From: Helianthus annuus
Lineage: Eukaryota > Streptophyta > Magnoliopsida > Asterales > Asteraceae
Assembly (NCBI RefSeq): GCF_002127325.2
Contig: NC_035444.2
Location: forward strand, 38,913,226-38,977,225
Length of the DNA: 64,000 bases
Reading direction: 5' to 3'
Positions 30,033 through 41,343 of the stretch are shown here, piece by piece; the stretch's first letter is position 1; each line of letters starts with the position of its first letter. Under the pieces are notes generated by a model. It had not been told where the DNA came from and ran no database searches. It saw only the letters and a program-made list of their open reading frames with translations. A program made the translations under genes and the position numbers.

Positions 30033-30990
30033 GTAACATCCGTAAAAAAACGAATCCTAGAACCCGACTCGTTTGTAACCTGATTCGTTTTCATATTCCA
30101 TGTAATTTTATTTAATGTTCAAGCAATAAAATGTTTCGGATTCTATGTTTTGATCATACATGTTACATTAATTGTTTGGTGATTTATAGTCTCATACATG
30201 TTTTATACAAGTTTCTAAATTCATTTTCATGTATCTTAAAACAACCATCCATCTCTCAAGATATCCTGACCTTCTTATCATCCAAACTTAATTATACACA
30301 TTCCTAAGATAGTACATTGTGTTTTGTAGGGTTTACATGTAAATGATAGCAAGTAAGAAGCTCACATATTGCATTCTTAGTTTTGGCATAAGATGACTTT
30401 GGGGTGGCTTTCTTGCCAACTTTTCTGCATCCTTGGGCTATCATTCTGGACCATTCAAAGCTCCAAGATACACTTGGTATATTAAGGAGCAAGTAGGTTC
30501 AAATGGTGCATAGAACCGAGCCTAAGCGTAGTGGGAATCATACACACAAGTTTAAGAATGTAACCCTCCACCCGCATCAAGATCCAAGGCTTAAACCCAA
30601 TTCTTAGCACCATGAATATTATTTTACTCCCTTCCTTGTGATAATACTCTGAAAATAGTGAACGTGGGCAAAAACCACGCGCGAAACAGAGTTATAACGA
30701 AGCGGGAATTGCGAAAATAAATTTGGCGCCCCTTTTTCACTCATCCCACATCTCCCCAAAAACAATTTTATGCTGCTCCCTTTCACACCTACAAATATCC
30801 TTGCTTGGTTCCTTATATCTTGCAACACCTAGTTTAAGTATAAATAAAGGGAATAACCAAATTTTGGTGGTTCTACAAGTGCAATACCCCTTTGGGTGTT
30901 GTGCATAGAAGTTCTTTTACGCTCTCAACGAGGATATGCTGCCCAGCAAGCTCTTCTTGTTTTGTAAAGCTTCTTTTTGAGGTAATTTTC
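30033..30990 (+). repeat. Possible Ty3-type LTR fragment
   Basis: It starts tgtaacatccgtaaaa, a start typical of plant Ty3 LTRs, and has a TATA-like tataaataaaggg at about 30838 within a GC-poor leader-like stretch. No matching ggatgttaca end or primer site was found, so it is truncated or misjudged. Confidence 0.35.
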
Positions 30991-31049
30991 TTTTCCTTTT
31001 CATTATTCATTTATTTATCGCTTTCTTAGTTTAGGTTCTTAGTTAAGGA

Positions 31050-31640
31050 GCATTAGGATCGGTTAGGTAGTCTTTGCTAAGGCTAGTCCTTAGAACGCCT
31101 AACAGGGTAAAAGAAGCGCAAGGTAACATCGAACAAGTATAGAAGGTACGAGTGGCAGAGCAGTAGGCCAATAGGCGCTCAAAATGCTGTATCGGATCAT
31201 GCTGCATGATGAACAATCGTGCAGGAGACAAGAAGTATACAAGGACACATACGTGGCACCAATCAGCTTGCACCGACCACTGCTCCATGATCTCCACTTA
31301 ACTGTTGACGATAGACCAGACAACAAGGACACACACGTGGATCCATTCAACATGCGCCAACTACTCTCTCACCTGGGATCACTAACGGTCGTGGCAGAGG
31401 AGGCAGAATGGATATTCCTTGTTGTCGATCTCAGGCCCAAGGCCCATCAACCCATCTCATTCACAAATCACCTCGACTATAAATAGAGAACTTCATCTCC
31501 AGATTTAAGAATCGCTCTCTTGCTCTCTCACTTAATAAACACACTCTTATCCTCAAAGCAAGTTCGTATTCTCACGCCGGAGGGTGGTTACAAGGAGAAT
31601 CCCCTATTCCCCTCCTTGTAACGAGCTTCACGGTGTGTTG
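31050..31640 (+). repeat. Probable retrotransposon LTR remnant with TATA box
   Basis: The sequence ctcgactataaatagagaac (TATA at about 31478), then a pyrimidine-rich transcript leader and the block cacgccggagggtggttac, recalls Tat-lineage LTR ends. Open frames across it lack similarity. Internal region and partner LTR are absent. Confidence 0.45.
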
Positions 31641-32060
31641 ATTGTTTTGCAGGATTGACGTAACTATTCATCGAGTTCAGAAGAAGATTAACCTTATTTG
31701 GACGAGACATGAACTACAAGCTAATCGTTGGATTAATTTGGTGTTTCTTCAATCCCACAAATCCTCCCTTCCATTTTTTTCAATCTCGTCACAGATCCAT
31801 AATTGTTGTATCAAATCTCAACATCTTTTTCAATCTAAAGAAATCTATAGTTGGTCATGACTAAAAAGGTAGATGTGGTGCTTCATCTCGATCAATAATC
31901 TTCTAAACGTTTCATAATGATTCTATCTATGGTAAGTCTTACGTCACTGATTTCACTTACACACGCCTCAGACCCTAGTTTTACTAAATCCATATCATCC
32001 GATTATTATTCATCATTTTGATTCATGTAAATCTGTTTTCGCTTTTCGTTTCGATATGTG
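31641..32060. other. Unassigned stretch
   Basis: No gene or transposon end is supported. A short open frame up to 31860 has no recognisable family. Confidence 0.35.
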
Positions 32061-32068
32061 ATGCTTTG

Positions 32069-32375
32069 CTATGCAGTTAATATCGTTGATATATCGGACC
32101 CTTAGTAAAATATCGGTGTCAAATATCGGTCAAAATATCAGTACCGATATTATCAGCGATATTGACCGATATTTGACCGATATAACCGATATATCATCGA
32201 TATTTGACCGATATAACCAATATATCACTGAATAATTGGTGTTAAATTGCTATATATATAAATTCTACATTCTATTAAAATTACCGATATCCCACCGATA
32301 TCTCACCGAGATAACCTATATTTCAAATATCGGTCCTTGACCAATATCCGATATTTTACCGCATTAACTGCATAA
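32069..32375. mobile_element. hAT-like MITE built of ACCGATAT repeats
   Basis: Terminal inverted repeats CTATGCAGTTAAT and TTATGCAGTTAAT (12/13) are flanked by perfect 8-bp duplications ATGCTTTG (32061-32068 and 32376-32383). Almost the whole 307-bp interior is made of accgatat, atatcggt and gatattgaccgat in both orientations. Confidence 0.82.
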
Positions 32376-32383
32376 ATGCTTTG

Positions 32384-33440
32384 TTTGATTTGATGCCGGT
32401 AGATATTTTTTTTCTATAGTTTTATGTCATATGCTGATATTATTTTATGATGATGAAATTAGCCAATTAGGTATCGTTCATAAGCATTCTAATTATTCAG
32501 GTTTAACAGTTTGAACATAATGTAGGGTATTAGTCAGTGTATATTTCAACTTTTGAAGTGTTTATGTGTAATATTTCATCTAGCGTACATATTGTTTTAG
32601 CATACAGTTTGTTTAATTGAATAATATGTAGTGTATTGAAATTAATTGAATAATATGTAGTGTACTATTGATTGGTTTCAGAGAGAGATAGAACTTATTT
32701 GATCGCCGGTGAAGGACCTCCAGCCAACGACTGTTGCCCTATCTACTTTGGCCCCTTCTCCCCTTTTTCTCGTGGTCGTTGTGGCCACTAGTACTGTGGT
32801 ATATGAAATTTTGTTTGTTTTGTCATGGTTTTTTTTGTGAGTTAGCCCTAATCTGTTCGTTTTTGTGCTTGTGGAGAAACTATGCGTACAACTAGATTAT
32901 TTTTATTTGTTTTTGATGCTTAGATGATTACTTCGTTGGAAAGTTTGCTTATTTTGATTGTAATAAAACTCTCTGTTTATACATCATATGTTTGTTACTC
33001 ATGAACCACTTTTCAGTACATATAAAGGCCTAAAAAGTCTAAACCATGGCTTTTACTTTGCTAGAGGGGTTTAAGTTGCTTTTTGGCATTTACTACCTGC
33101 TGCTATGAGCAATACAAAAGCATAATTGAATAAGCTGGACTGACCTATATGAAATTAATTAATTGAATCTCTTTTGCATTCATTGTGAAAATAAGGTGTT
33201 AGCAGGTTTTTTTTTTTTTTTTTTCAAAGTGATGTTGGTGAAAAAAATATTTACCATAAAAGTGTTATTTCAAAAAAATTTACCAAAATGATGTTTTATC
33301 TCTTTTTCACATTAATTGCCAATTGTCAATGCAATTGAACCTTTGTGGTAGTAGAGCTAATGTCATTAGCCCAATATCTCTTTTATGATGACTTTCAAAG
33401 TGGACTTATGTACCAATACATGTTTTAGTTAGTATACTTA
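32384..33440. other. AT-rich intergenic region
   Basis: It contains a duplicated ttgaataatatgtagtgta block (about 32617 and 32645) and a T18 run at 33207-33224. No gene is supported. Confidence 0.4.
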
Positions 33441-33755
33441 AGAGTCTGAGAGCGTCGGAGAAAAAGAAGGAAGCGGTTCAAGGCATTATCATAATCGCGT
33501 GTTGGAGTCTTTGGCGAGCTAGAAACAATCTTCGGTTCTGGAACATTCCGGTTAAGATCGATGGTATTTTAAGCGAAGTTAAAGCTTTAGGCTTTCTTTG
33601 GTTCTCAAATAGATCTAGATTTAAAGGGATTGATTGGGGGAGTGGTGTTCTTTTGTAAATATGTAATCCGTCTGTATGTTTGTTTGCCGGCCCGTTTTGG
33701 GCCGGCGGTTTGTTCTTAATGAAAGTTTTCAAAAAATTAAAAAAAATATCTAGTT
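33441..33755 (+). pseudogene. 5'-truncated LINE 3' end (ORF2 C-terminus and poly(A)-like tail)
   Basis: Plus-strand reading from 33448 gives EKKKEAVQGIIIIACWSIWR, ARNNLRFWN, EVKALGFLWFSNRSRFKGID and WGSGVLL then a stop at 33655. This is the C-terminal tail that follows the zf-RVT domain of plant L1 ORF2. About 80 bp of 3' UTR (gccggcccgttttgggccgg, a hairpin) and an A-rich tail at 33727-33755 follow. Such short 3' pieces are the normal outcome of incomplete target-primed reverse transcription. It is a different copy from the LINE at 15860-18330. Confidence 0.82.
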
Positions 33756-33889
33756 ATACCTAAATTAATACTGATTAAAGGGCCCACTTCCCAATCTGTT
33801 CCAAAGTTGCAAATTCTCTTCTATTACATGTAAATATGAACAATTTACTTTATAAAACTTATAGTATCATATTAGACCATGTATAGATG

Positions 33890-34200
33890 TTCAAGCCTCT
33901 TAGGGGCGTTTTCTGTCATGTGAATGCCACGTCATCAAAGGTATTTTTCATCCAAAAAGGGTGTAGTGGTTCAAGCCCCATTCTTGCCCCTTCAATTATT
34001 TTTCAATTTTGTTCAATTATTTTTTAAATAAATATAAAATGGGTTCAAAATAGATGTCGGAGGATCCTATTGGCCATTCACAATCATCTCCGGCGTGGAA
34101 AAGAAAACGCCATTAAAAAAGGCAAAAAACACCCAGGGGGCGGTGTGGTGGGCATTGTGGAGCGTTTTTGGGCATTCCACGCCCACTACGGGTTGTCATA
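33890..34200. mobile_element. Possible PIF-related MITE
   Basis: Its left part (aggggcgttttctgtcatgt) matches the left end of the PIF-like element at 35728 (tggggcgttttctgctatgt), and its right part has gcgtttttgggcattccacg and cccactacgggttgtc. Exact termini and target duplication were not resolved. Confidence 0.45.
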
Positions 34201-34453
34201 TGGGTAAATTGGAATTGTTTTACAACTAATTGACTTTTACTTTTTCTAATCATTATATTCTAGATATATTAAAAAAGTTAGGTCACTTGGAAGTTGTGAT
34301 ACATCATTCGGTAGTTTCATTGGTCAATCAACAACTTAGACTATTGCTAAAGGTATGGTTTTTTATTGTGTTCATTCAGGTGCTATAACATTTAAAGAAG
34401 CATAACTCAGTAAAATTTGGTTTGTGGAAAAAGTGGACCTGGTAAAACTAAAA

Positions 34454-34916
34454 GGAAAATTAGTTTTTAATAAATCAACTTTTGCCTCGTTAGTAAATAA
34501 TAATTCTACCTACGTAATTGGTATACAATAATCCTACCTATCAACATGTTGGTTCTTAATGAACTTCCGTTAATTATTTTTAACCGAAGTTAGTTTTTAA
34601 GTTTTATTTATTACACAAACACCCCTATAGTTATAATTTACTAGTTTTAACTATTTTGCAAAACAAAAAAACGTCAAGGGCCATGTAATTAAATTTTATA
34701 TATACATATGTGTACTAGTTAAAACTAGTAAATTACAACTACAGGTACTGTTTGTGTAATAAATAAAACTTAAAAACCAACTTCAGTTAAAAAAAATTAA
34801 CGAAAGTTCATTGAGTACCAACATGTTGATAGGTAGGATTATTGTATACCAATTACGTAGGTAAGATTATTATTTACCAACGGGGTAAAGGTTGGTTTAT
34901 TAAAAACCAATTTTTC
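34454..34916. mobile_element. Foldback Mutator-like MITE
   Basis: A 463-bp near-complete inverted repeat. Ends GGAAAATTAGTTTTTAATAA and, inverted, GAAAAATTGGTTTTTAATAA; target duplications AAACTAAAA are perfect over 9 bp (34445-34453 and 34917-34925). Arms of about 170 bp carry matching blocks such as acctacgtaattggtataca and tatcaacatgttgg in inverse order around a 90-bp loop. Confidence 0.87.
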
Positions 34917-34925
34917 AAACTAAAA

Positions 34926-35727
34926 ACGCAAAACAGATGACGTGTTATTTTGATTACATGGGAGGTTGAGCTTCCACTGGTGGAAGGAGTGTTGATTAGA
35001 AAGTTTTAAAGGTGTTTACTCTTCACATTAGTTTTTCATTATTTGTATTTTGTCTCATGGAAGGAGTGTTGATCAGACTAAAAGAGTCTGGATGATAGCC
35101 CCTGCAAGTGACACTACTATAGTGCCTTCCTAAAACCAACAAGCTAATTGAGGTTATATGTTGACGTAAATTCAGTTTGTTTTTTGTTTAGTCAATCGTT
35201 TATTGTTGTAACTTAGCTATTTAAGAGCTCTGCTACTTTTGCATGATCTCTTAATTTTTGGTTTAGTCAATCGTTTATTATTGTAACTTAGTTTCAAATT
35301 TTCTTATGAAGCATGCAGCTTTTATCATAAATTTGTGACAGAATCTTAAATGGCTAAATCATGCTCATAAATTTGGTGATTAAACTAGGTGGATTGCACA
35401 CCCAGTTCAATAGAAAACAAGCGCCCTCTGCAAGCTTAATAGACGAGATTAAATTCTTTGGCTTCTTGTGGCTTAGTAACCGGACAAAGTTCGAGAATTA
35501 ACATGGGAGCTTTGGTGTAAATGTGATCTATTGTGTAGAATTTTTTTGGTGGCTTTAGTTTTTTTGGTGGTTGATTATAACATCAAACATTGTGCCAATA
35601 ATTTGTTGTTGGAATAATTTGGTCATATATAGATTTTTTTTGTTGGTCATATATAAGATGGGCTGGGATGATCTACTAACATTTTCTTTATCTGTTTTTT
35701 TTAGTGGTTAGCTCAATAATGTTCTCA
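34926..35727. other. Intergenic
   Basis: A 30-bp block (tttagtcaatcgtttatt then ttgtaacttag) occurs at about 35178 and 35262. Nothing else is identified. Confidence 0.4.
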
Positions 35728-37316
35728 CCATGGGGCGTTTTCTGCTATGTGGCAGTCTAGTTAGCATGGAGGTATTATTGGGCGTTATTGCAAAAATGCC
35801 GTAGTGGGAATAATGCCCAATAACGCCCATGCAATCATTACACAATTATTTATTTTTTTAAATTTTAAACTAAAAATACTTCATCAATTTAAAAAAAAAA
35901 ATTACACTACTAGAAATAAAAAAAAACATTATAAAAAAACGGAAATAAAAAAATGAAGTTAAAAAAAAAGATGAAGATCTAGAGTCCGTATTTTTTCCGA
36001 ATTTTTTGGCGATGCATTTGCGCAAGGATCAACGCGTAGCCTTGGAGGTGGTCGACCGGTTTGGACAAAAACTCAATGTCCTTTTTCATTTGCCTCGCCT
36101 CTTGCATCTCGTTAAACTTTTTGGTTTCGGCGACTCATTCTTTCATAGTCTCCCAACGTTTGTGGCCGAGGTTGCGCATGTCTTGGAAACGACGGTTCAT
36201 CTCCTTGAAATCTTCCTTCAACTCAAGATCGAAAGACGACTCCACCGTTTTTTCCCGGTTTGCTTATCCTTTCTTCTACCGGGCGGTCGGGTCAACTCTT
36301 CTTCAAGTAGCTCGTCAACCTCCACAACATCATTTAGATCGACATTGCGGGCATCGGAAGTCGGTGTTTCAGGGTCAACGGAGGATGATTCTTTTGACCG
36401 TTTAGCTCGACGTCTACTACTCGACATCATGGTCACTACGCCCGCCCACTTTGGACTTTTTCGTAGCAGTTCCCAACACTTATAGTAAGAGAAAGCGCTT
36501 TTCGTTCTCTCGTACTCTTCCAAAGCCTTCGTTAAAACCCCGACGTCACCTTCTCCGCTCGGGCGATTATCGTAGTTACGTTGATACACTTCTTGGAAGG
36601 AGTGACACTTGTTGTTGATGGTCCATTTGCTAGAAATGGAATCTTTGTCACGATGCTCGCCCTTACCCCACGTGCTATAAAAGAGTGCACGAATTCTATT
36701 CCAAAATTCGGGGCCCGTTTGAAAGTTTGCTACAAATTGAAATATAAAGTTGTACGTTAAAAATAAAATAAAATAGACGTGTACGAAAAAATAAGTAAAA
36801 AAAAAATATAAAAGTTATCAATTTCGGGGTCCTCCGAAACCTCGAGCCACGCCCGAGCCAACGTGTATTCCTCCTCCTTCGTCCAATTAAGGTAAGAATG
36901 CTTACGTCGAGGTTCGTTCGTTTCCTTCTTCTTATGCGACATTCTACCGCGTTTCGATGTCTCTCGCTCCGGTTAGGGTTGCGTCTCCGGCACGATATCC
37001 ACATCGGGTTCGGCTTGTTGTTGTGAAGGTTGCGACCCACCGGCTTGACCAAACCCGAAAGTGGATTGCACGAATGGAGTAGCGCCACTCAAGTAAGCCG
37101 CGTACGATAACATGTTCGGGTCCATGTCTTGAAGGGTAAAGGGTTGTTGCGGTTGGGTTGTGTTCGGGTTCATGGGTTTTGAGGGGACACCAAATGGGGG
37201 TCGGAATGGATGCATCTTTTTATAAATTGTAGAAGTAGTAGAGAGAACAAGTGGGTTTTTTTATAAAAAATGATGAACAAGTAGGTAATATATATAGTGA
37301 GATATTATTGGAATTA

Positions 37317-37347
<31 letters not shown>

Positions 37348-37540
37348 ACAAATGACCGTTGCCAACGGTCAACTCTTTTCACAATTCAATTTTAGGCGTT
37401 TTTTGAAACTCGCCGGGCCAATTTTTTTGTGGAAAAACGCCACATCACGCCGGGGTGTAATGGGTGGGGGGCGTTTTCGAGCGTTTTTTTTTATTTTTTT
37501 TTAAAAACAAACTCCCCATTACGGGCGGTTTTAGAATTAA
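35728..37540 (-). mobile_element. PIF/Harbinger-like element with only the Myb/SANT ORF
   Basis: The left end (atggggcgttttctgc) and right end (inverted: aatggggagtttg) are similar, and GGGCGTTATT/AACGCC-type blocks flank a broken ORF1 (36000-37215). No DDE transposase ORF is present. Terminal boundaries are approximate. A (AAAT)n tract lies at about 37318-37350. Confidence 0.55.
36000..37215 (-). pseudogene. PIF/Harbinger ORF1: Myb/SANT-like, NAM-associated C-terminal domain protein
   Basis: The first exon (37215-36973) starts MHPFRPPFGVPS and is Gln/Pro rich, as in the so-called GST T3-like proteins of PIF elements. After a premature TAA at about 36975 the frame continues RKHSYLNWTKEEEYTLARAW and SEDPEIDN (Myb/SANT trihelix, about 36900-36830). 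A likely intron (about 36743-36832) ends TTTGTAG; its donor looks mutated (GAT where GGT is expected). The second exon has GPEFWNRIRALFYSTWGKGE, KWTINNKCHSFQEVYQ and an acidic/basic NAM-like region to about 36220, then a frameshift and one more stop before QKIRKKYG near 36000. These proteins assist the DDE transposase in DNA binding. This copy is non-functional. Confidence 0.75.
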
Positions 37541-37671
37541 TGAACTGATAGGTGAGTAAATTATGATTAGTTGGTGGTAAAAATAATACTATCACATAAA
37601 GATCAAGATCTTTATTTGATCAATACCACTACTTATTTGAAAATAACCAGCTACAAAAAAAAAAAAAGTTA

Positions 37672-38000
37672 GAGCATTCATACCCAGCTCTCTAAAAATA
37701 TATATACGTTCAACTAAAAAACAGCTCCTGTATCAATATATTTCCACTAAAAACAAATACGTTTTCTCTCTCCTTTTCAATTAAATAATATTTATATACT
37801 TTTATCATTACATTTTTCTCTATTCTTCACTCACAACCACTTTCAATACATATTAAAAAATTATAGTGGGTGAATAGTGTCCCCCCAAATATACAGATGA
37901 ACAGTAACATTTTCTATCTCCTCCACTCACAACCACTTTTTATACTCTTTATATTTTAAAACCCCACACACAGATTTTGATTCCCAGGATGTGAATGCTC
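37672..38000. mobile_element. Tourist-like MITE (PIF/Harbinger), GAGCATTCA family
   Basis: Ends GAGCATTCATACCCAG and, inverted, GAGCATTCACATCCTGG; flanks TTA at 37669-37671 and 38001-38003. 329 bp, AT-rich, no coding. Confidence 0.82.
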
Positions 38001-38003
38001 TTA

Positions 38004-39477
38004 GGCGTACTCACCCAAATCAACTTAGACATATAATATGTCATCCTTTTTCTATGATTTTAATTATGTATTAACAATAAATAGTTTTTAGTATAAGTAA
38101 CTTTCTCGAGTCTGGAAAACAATCATGGGTAATATATTCTTTTATAAAATGAAACTTACTAATTAAAACGATAAATGTCATATAAAATTGATAACTTTTG
38201 TTATAAAATATTTTTACTAAAAATAGTTGTTAAAACGATAAATGTTGTATAAAAATATTTGTAAAAAAAGGATAAAAACTAGGGCAATACGAGTCATATA
38301 GAGTTATACGACTCGTATAGACCCAAACAACACGAGTAGATCCCAGTCCCCAGACATGATATAACAGGTACATAACTTTTTGAAAATTTAAAAAGGTTAT
38401 ACGACGCGTATAGCGCTATATACGCGTTCTATAGTATACCCTTATGGGGTGTCAGAATACCATCTTTCAAAATGTAGCATAAATGGTCCCTAAAACGGAT
38501 AAATGTTAGCTTCATTCATTTAAGTAGGAAACATCAAAACCTACGCACACAACATGCCTTCCCTTCTAAACCCACAACAAAAGGACCCCTTTAAAGATGT
38601 GATTGCCACAACATTCATTTATTTGTATAGCAAACCCAATTATGCCATTACATTCATTTATTTGTATAGCAAACCCAATTACGATGTGAGCTGAGATTGC
38701 CATGTGACTGCCATTCTCTTGAAAAATCAAAGTATGAGTGGCCATTCCGTACAGCAAACAATTTGGATGCTGGTGGGCGCACTATACGTTTAGTTAGCAT
38801 TAACTTTATATACAAATAAATGTGTGCATTGACTTTTATATAATATATAAAAAACGTGACCGAAAATATTTGTAATTAAAGGCATTGAAAGATTATGATA
38901 ATTTATGCATGTTATATTGATTTTTTTTAATATAGTTTCATTTAAATGATAATTTTTTAAATCGCTCATACCCATTTTCTTATTAAAATGTCAAAACAAC
39001 AAATTAAAAACAAGTGACAGGTAAAGGGGAACAAATTGCGCCACAACCCTCTTTTGAATTACAAAACCGATCCTACAAAGATAAATCGACTCTTAAGGGG
39101 TTGAGAAATTACTATTCATGACCCGTTGTATCCTGTTTAGAGATTCCACGACCTCCGAAGATAGGGAACCCAATGTATAAAAAACAAATACATAATATAT
39201 TTCAAGTTTTGGACAATATATTACAAGTTTATTATTCTAACTGAATAATAATACGTCCAATGATATTCAAGTATAAGGTATATTCAGGTTTAATGTATAT
39301 AGATACCTAATTCGAATATGAGGTTTGTCATTTTTAACTAGTAAATTTTTGTTTTTGTCCCTAAGGTTTATCATTTTTAACTAGTATAGTCCAAAAATCT
39401 AATTTATAACAAATCTAACTCTGAGGTTTGCATTTTTTTAGCGTTTTTCATCCAAATAGCTAACTTGGTTCGTTTTT
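38004..39477. other. Intergenic with small repeats, no gene
   Basis: At 38285-38440 there are several palindromic variants of gttatacgactcgtatag and tatacgacgcgtatag. At 38606-38682 the 33-bp unit acattcatttatttgtatag then caaacccaatta occurs twice in tandem. At 39318-39430 gaggtttgtcatttttaact recurs with variants. Confidence 0.45.
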
Positions 39478-39849
39478 TTCTGTTAAGTTTGGCCAAGATA
39501 TTATCCGCTTTGCCCATGATGGGTTGCCCATCTAGGAACTCCCGGTTTTTTTTTTCACCCAACGAGTTGCTCGCCCAGGCAAAACGCGTCTTGGTAGAGA
39601 AGGTTCACCCCCTTATAAGGAAGGCTTCGTTCTCCTCCTCATTCGATGCGTGACTTACATCTTCACCCCATCCCCAGGGAGCCCAGCATCCTTGTTGGCA
39701 CACAAGCCCGGTCCCTGTCACTGGCTCTGATACCATTTATAGCAACCTAAGTAAACCGTGCCAAAATATTGTCTTATTTGCTCCCGATGGGTTGCCCATC
39801 CAAGAACTCACATTTTTGTTTTCACTCGACGAGTGCTTGGGCTGTTACA
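39478..39849 (-). mobile_element. TRIM (terminal-repeat retrotransposon in miniature)
   Basis: On the minus strand a short LTR (39849-39738, starting TGTAACAGCCCAAGC) is followed at 39735-39721 by TGGTATCAGAGCCAG, a tRNA-Met primer site, then about 110 bp of non-coding interior and a second, diverged LTR (about 39600-39480). Both LTRs share gggcgag/ccaagca, gagttcctagatgggcaac and gcaaa...aatat.ttggc blocks; the block GATGGGCAACCCATC is a hairpin. No coding capacity, as expected for TRIMs, which rely on other elements' enzymes. Confidence 0.65.
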
Positions 39850-40661
39850 GTTTCGCTTAAGGTAAAATAATAACACAACATATATATGTAATTTCGCAAA
39901 GTAATAAATAACAACACACAATAATTACACACTAGTTAAAAATAATTATGCAGCTTATAAAAATATAATTTGAGTATGGTATTGCCATAGTTTATTATTA
40001 TTTTTTTAAATTTAACAATATGTGGTTATGCGCTTTAGAGTATCTGTGTTAGTGTATTGTGTTTTCCCTTGTATGTACCAAATTTATAAAGTTATCCTAA
40101 TTGTAATTTTTTAAAATTGTTTGCAACTGTTATTTTTATTAAATTGTTTGCAACTGTTCATTTTGTTTCCAAAAGAATTAAAGCCATATCGATGAGTTTC
40201 ATGATGGGTGGCGTCTAGCATTATATGGGTGGGGTCTAGAATTATATATCTAACTTTATCGTTGTGAAAATGGTTTTATCGATCTAGGTGATTAATTGTT
40301 TTAATTTTGCACATTTACTTTTTATTAGAGACTCGTTATTTATTTATTTATAATGAACTTTTTCACTTTCGTGTTTATAATAAACTGTCTTGATTATTTA
40401 TTTATATTGATATTAATACTAATAACATTATAACAAAATATAAAAAAGTAAAAACAAGTAACAAAAGTATTATAAAATAATATAAAAAATATAATTATTA
40501 CTTTTGACTTTAGAATAAAATAATGTATTAAAGTAGTTATTCATTATCAAGTTGACTAATTTGATATATTAATCCTTATTTTGGGTCTATTTTTCAGATC
40601 CCTAACTAAAATAGCTATGCTAGAGTATGTAATATTACCATAATGTTTTAAAGTGGCATAA
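39850..40661. other. AT-rich intergenic region
   Basis: Only a duplicated taaattgtttgcaactgtt (about 40112 and 40138) and gggtggcgtctag/gggtggggtctag were noticed. No gene. Confidence 0.4.
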
Positions 40662-40664
40662 TAA

Positions 40665-41007
40665 GGGTGTAAGGGGCACTCCCCTAGGAGGGGAGTCCCC
40701 TCTCTTACGCATAACAAATCCTCGTGTGCCACGTCAACTCCCCTCTTAAACTTCCCTCACACCCCAATTTGATGGCACCACTCCCCTATTAGGTCTCCCC
40801 TATTAGGTGACTTGTTTTTTTTATTAAAAAAAAAGGAATTATTTGATTGGTTTGAGAAGAGGCTGGCCCACCATCACCCCCTCTCCTTCATCGGTGAATA
40901 TGCCCCGAGTCCACACCCCGAATTGGGTCACCGCAGGGATGGCGGCGGTGTTCCCGCTGGGGGAATTGGGTCACCGCGGCCACTCCCCGCTGGTGCCCCG
41001 TATACCC
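40665..41007. mobile_element. PIF/Harbinger-like MITE in the promoter region of the P450 gene
   Basis: Ends GGGTGTAAGGGGCAC and, inverted, GGGTATACGGGGCAC, with TAA at both flanks (40662-40664 and 41008-41010). 343 bp with a GC-rich right half (two copies of gaattgggtcaccgc). It ends 336 bp before the P450 start codon. Confidence 0.82.
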
Positions 41008-41238
41008 TAATAACCGCTCTACTTATTTTTGCAATGTAATGAGTAGTTATTATCAAGCTATTTCAAAACTAATATGCAATAATAATAAATTCAAATCTAA
41101 TTATTCTAACCATTTATATTATTCATCTCACCCCTACAAATAGTTAGAGCTCACTATTGAACTATATAAAATGATGATTAAACCATAATTCATAATCTAA
41201 GATCTTTTGTTGGATAAAAACTAGTTGTGATAACGGGT

Positions 41239-41247
41239 ATTTAAAGG
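41239..41247 (+). promoter_or_regulatory. TATA-like box of the CYP96-type gene
   Basis: tatttaaag, 97 bp before the start codon; conserved in position and context in the pseudogene copy (22184). Confidence 0.6.
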
Positions 41248-41343
41248 ATCAGGGAGCTTCTTTTATTCCTCACCACTTGAATACAAGCATTCCTCTTATA
41301 GAAAACACCTCCTGCTCTTTGCCTTCTAATTAGCATTCTTTCC

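Noticed and set aside
31184..31486. A 100-codon frame (MLYRIMLHDEQSCRRQ...) as a host gene
   Set aside because: It lies in a probable LTR with a TATA box at its end; no family similarity, and an overlapping reverse frame of equal length exists.
30033..31640. One complete LTR retrotransposon between the two LTR-like stretches
   Set aside because: The two stretches are not similar to each other and there is no primer site or coding region between them.
36696..37088. A 130-codon basic frame opposite or beside the PIF ORF1
   Set aside because: It is an out-of-frame reading of the Myb/SANT exons; the ORF1 frame holds the recognisable motifs.
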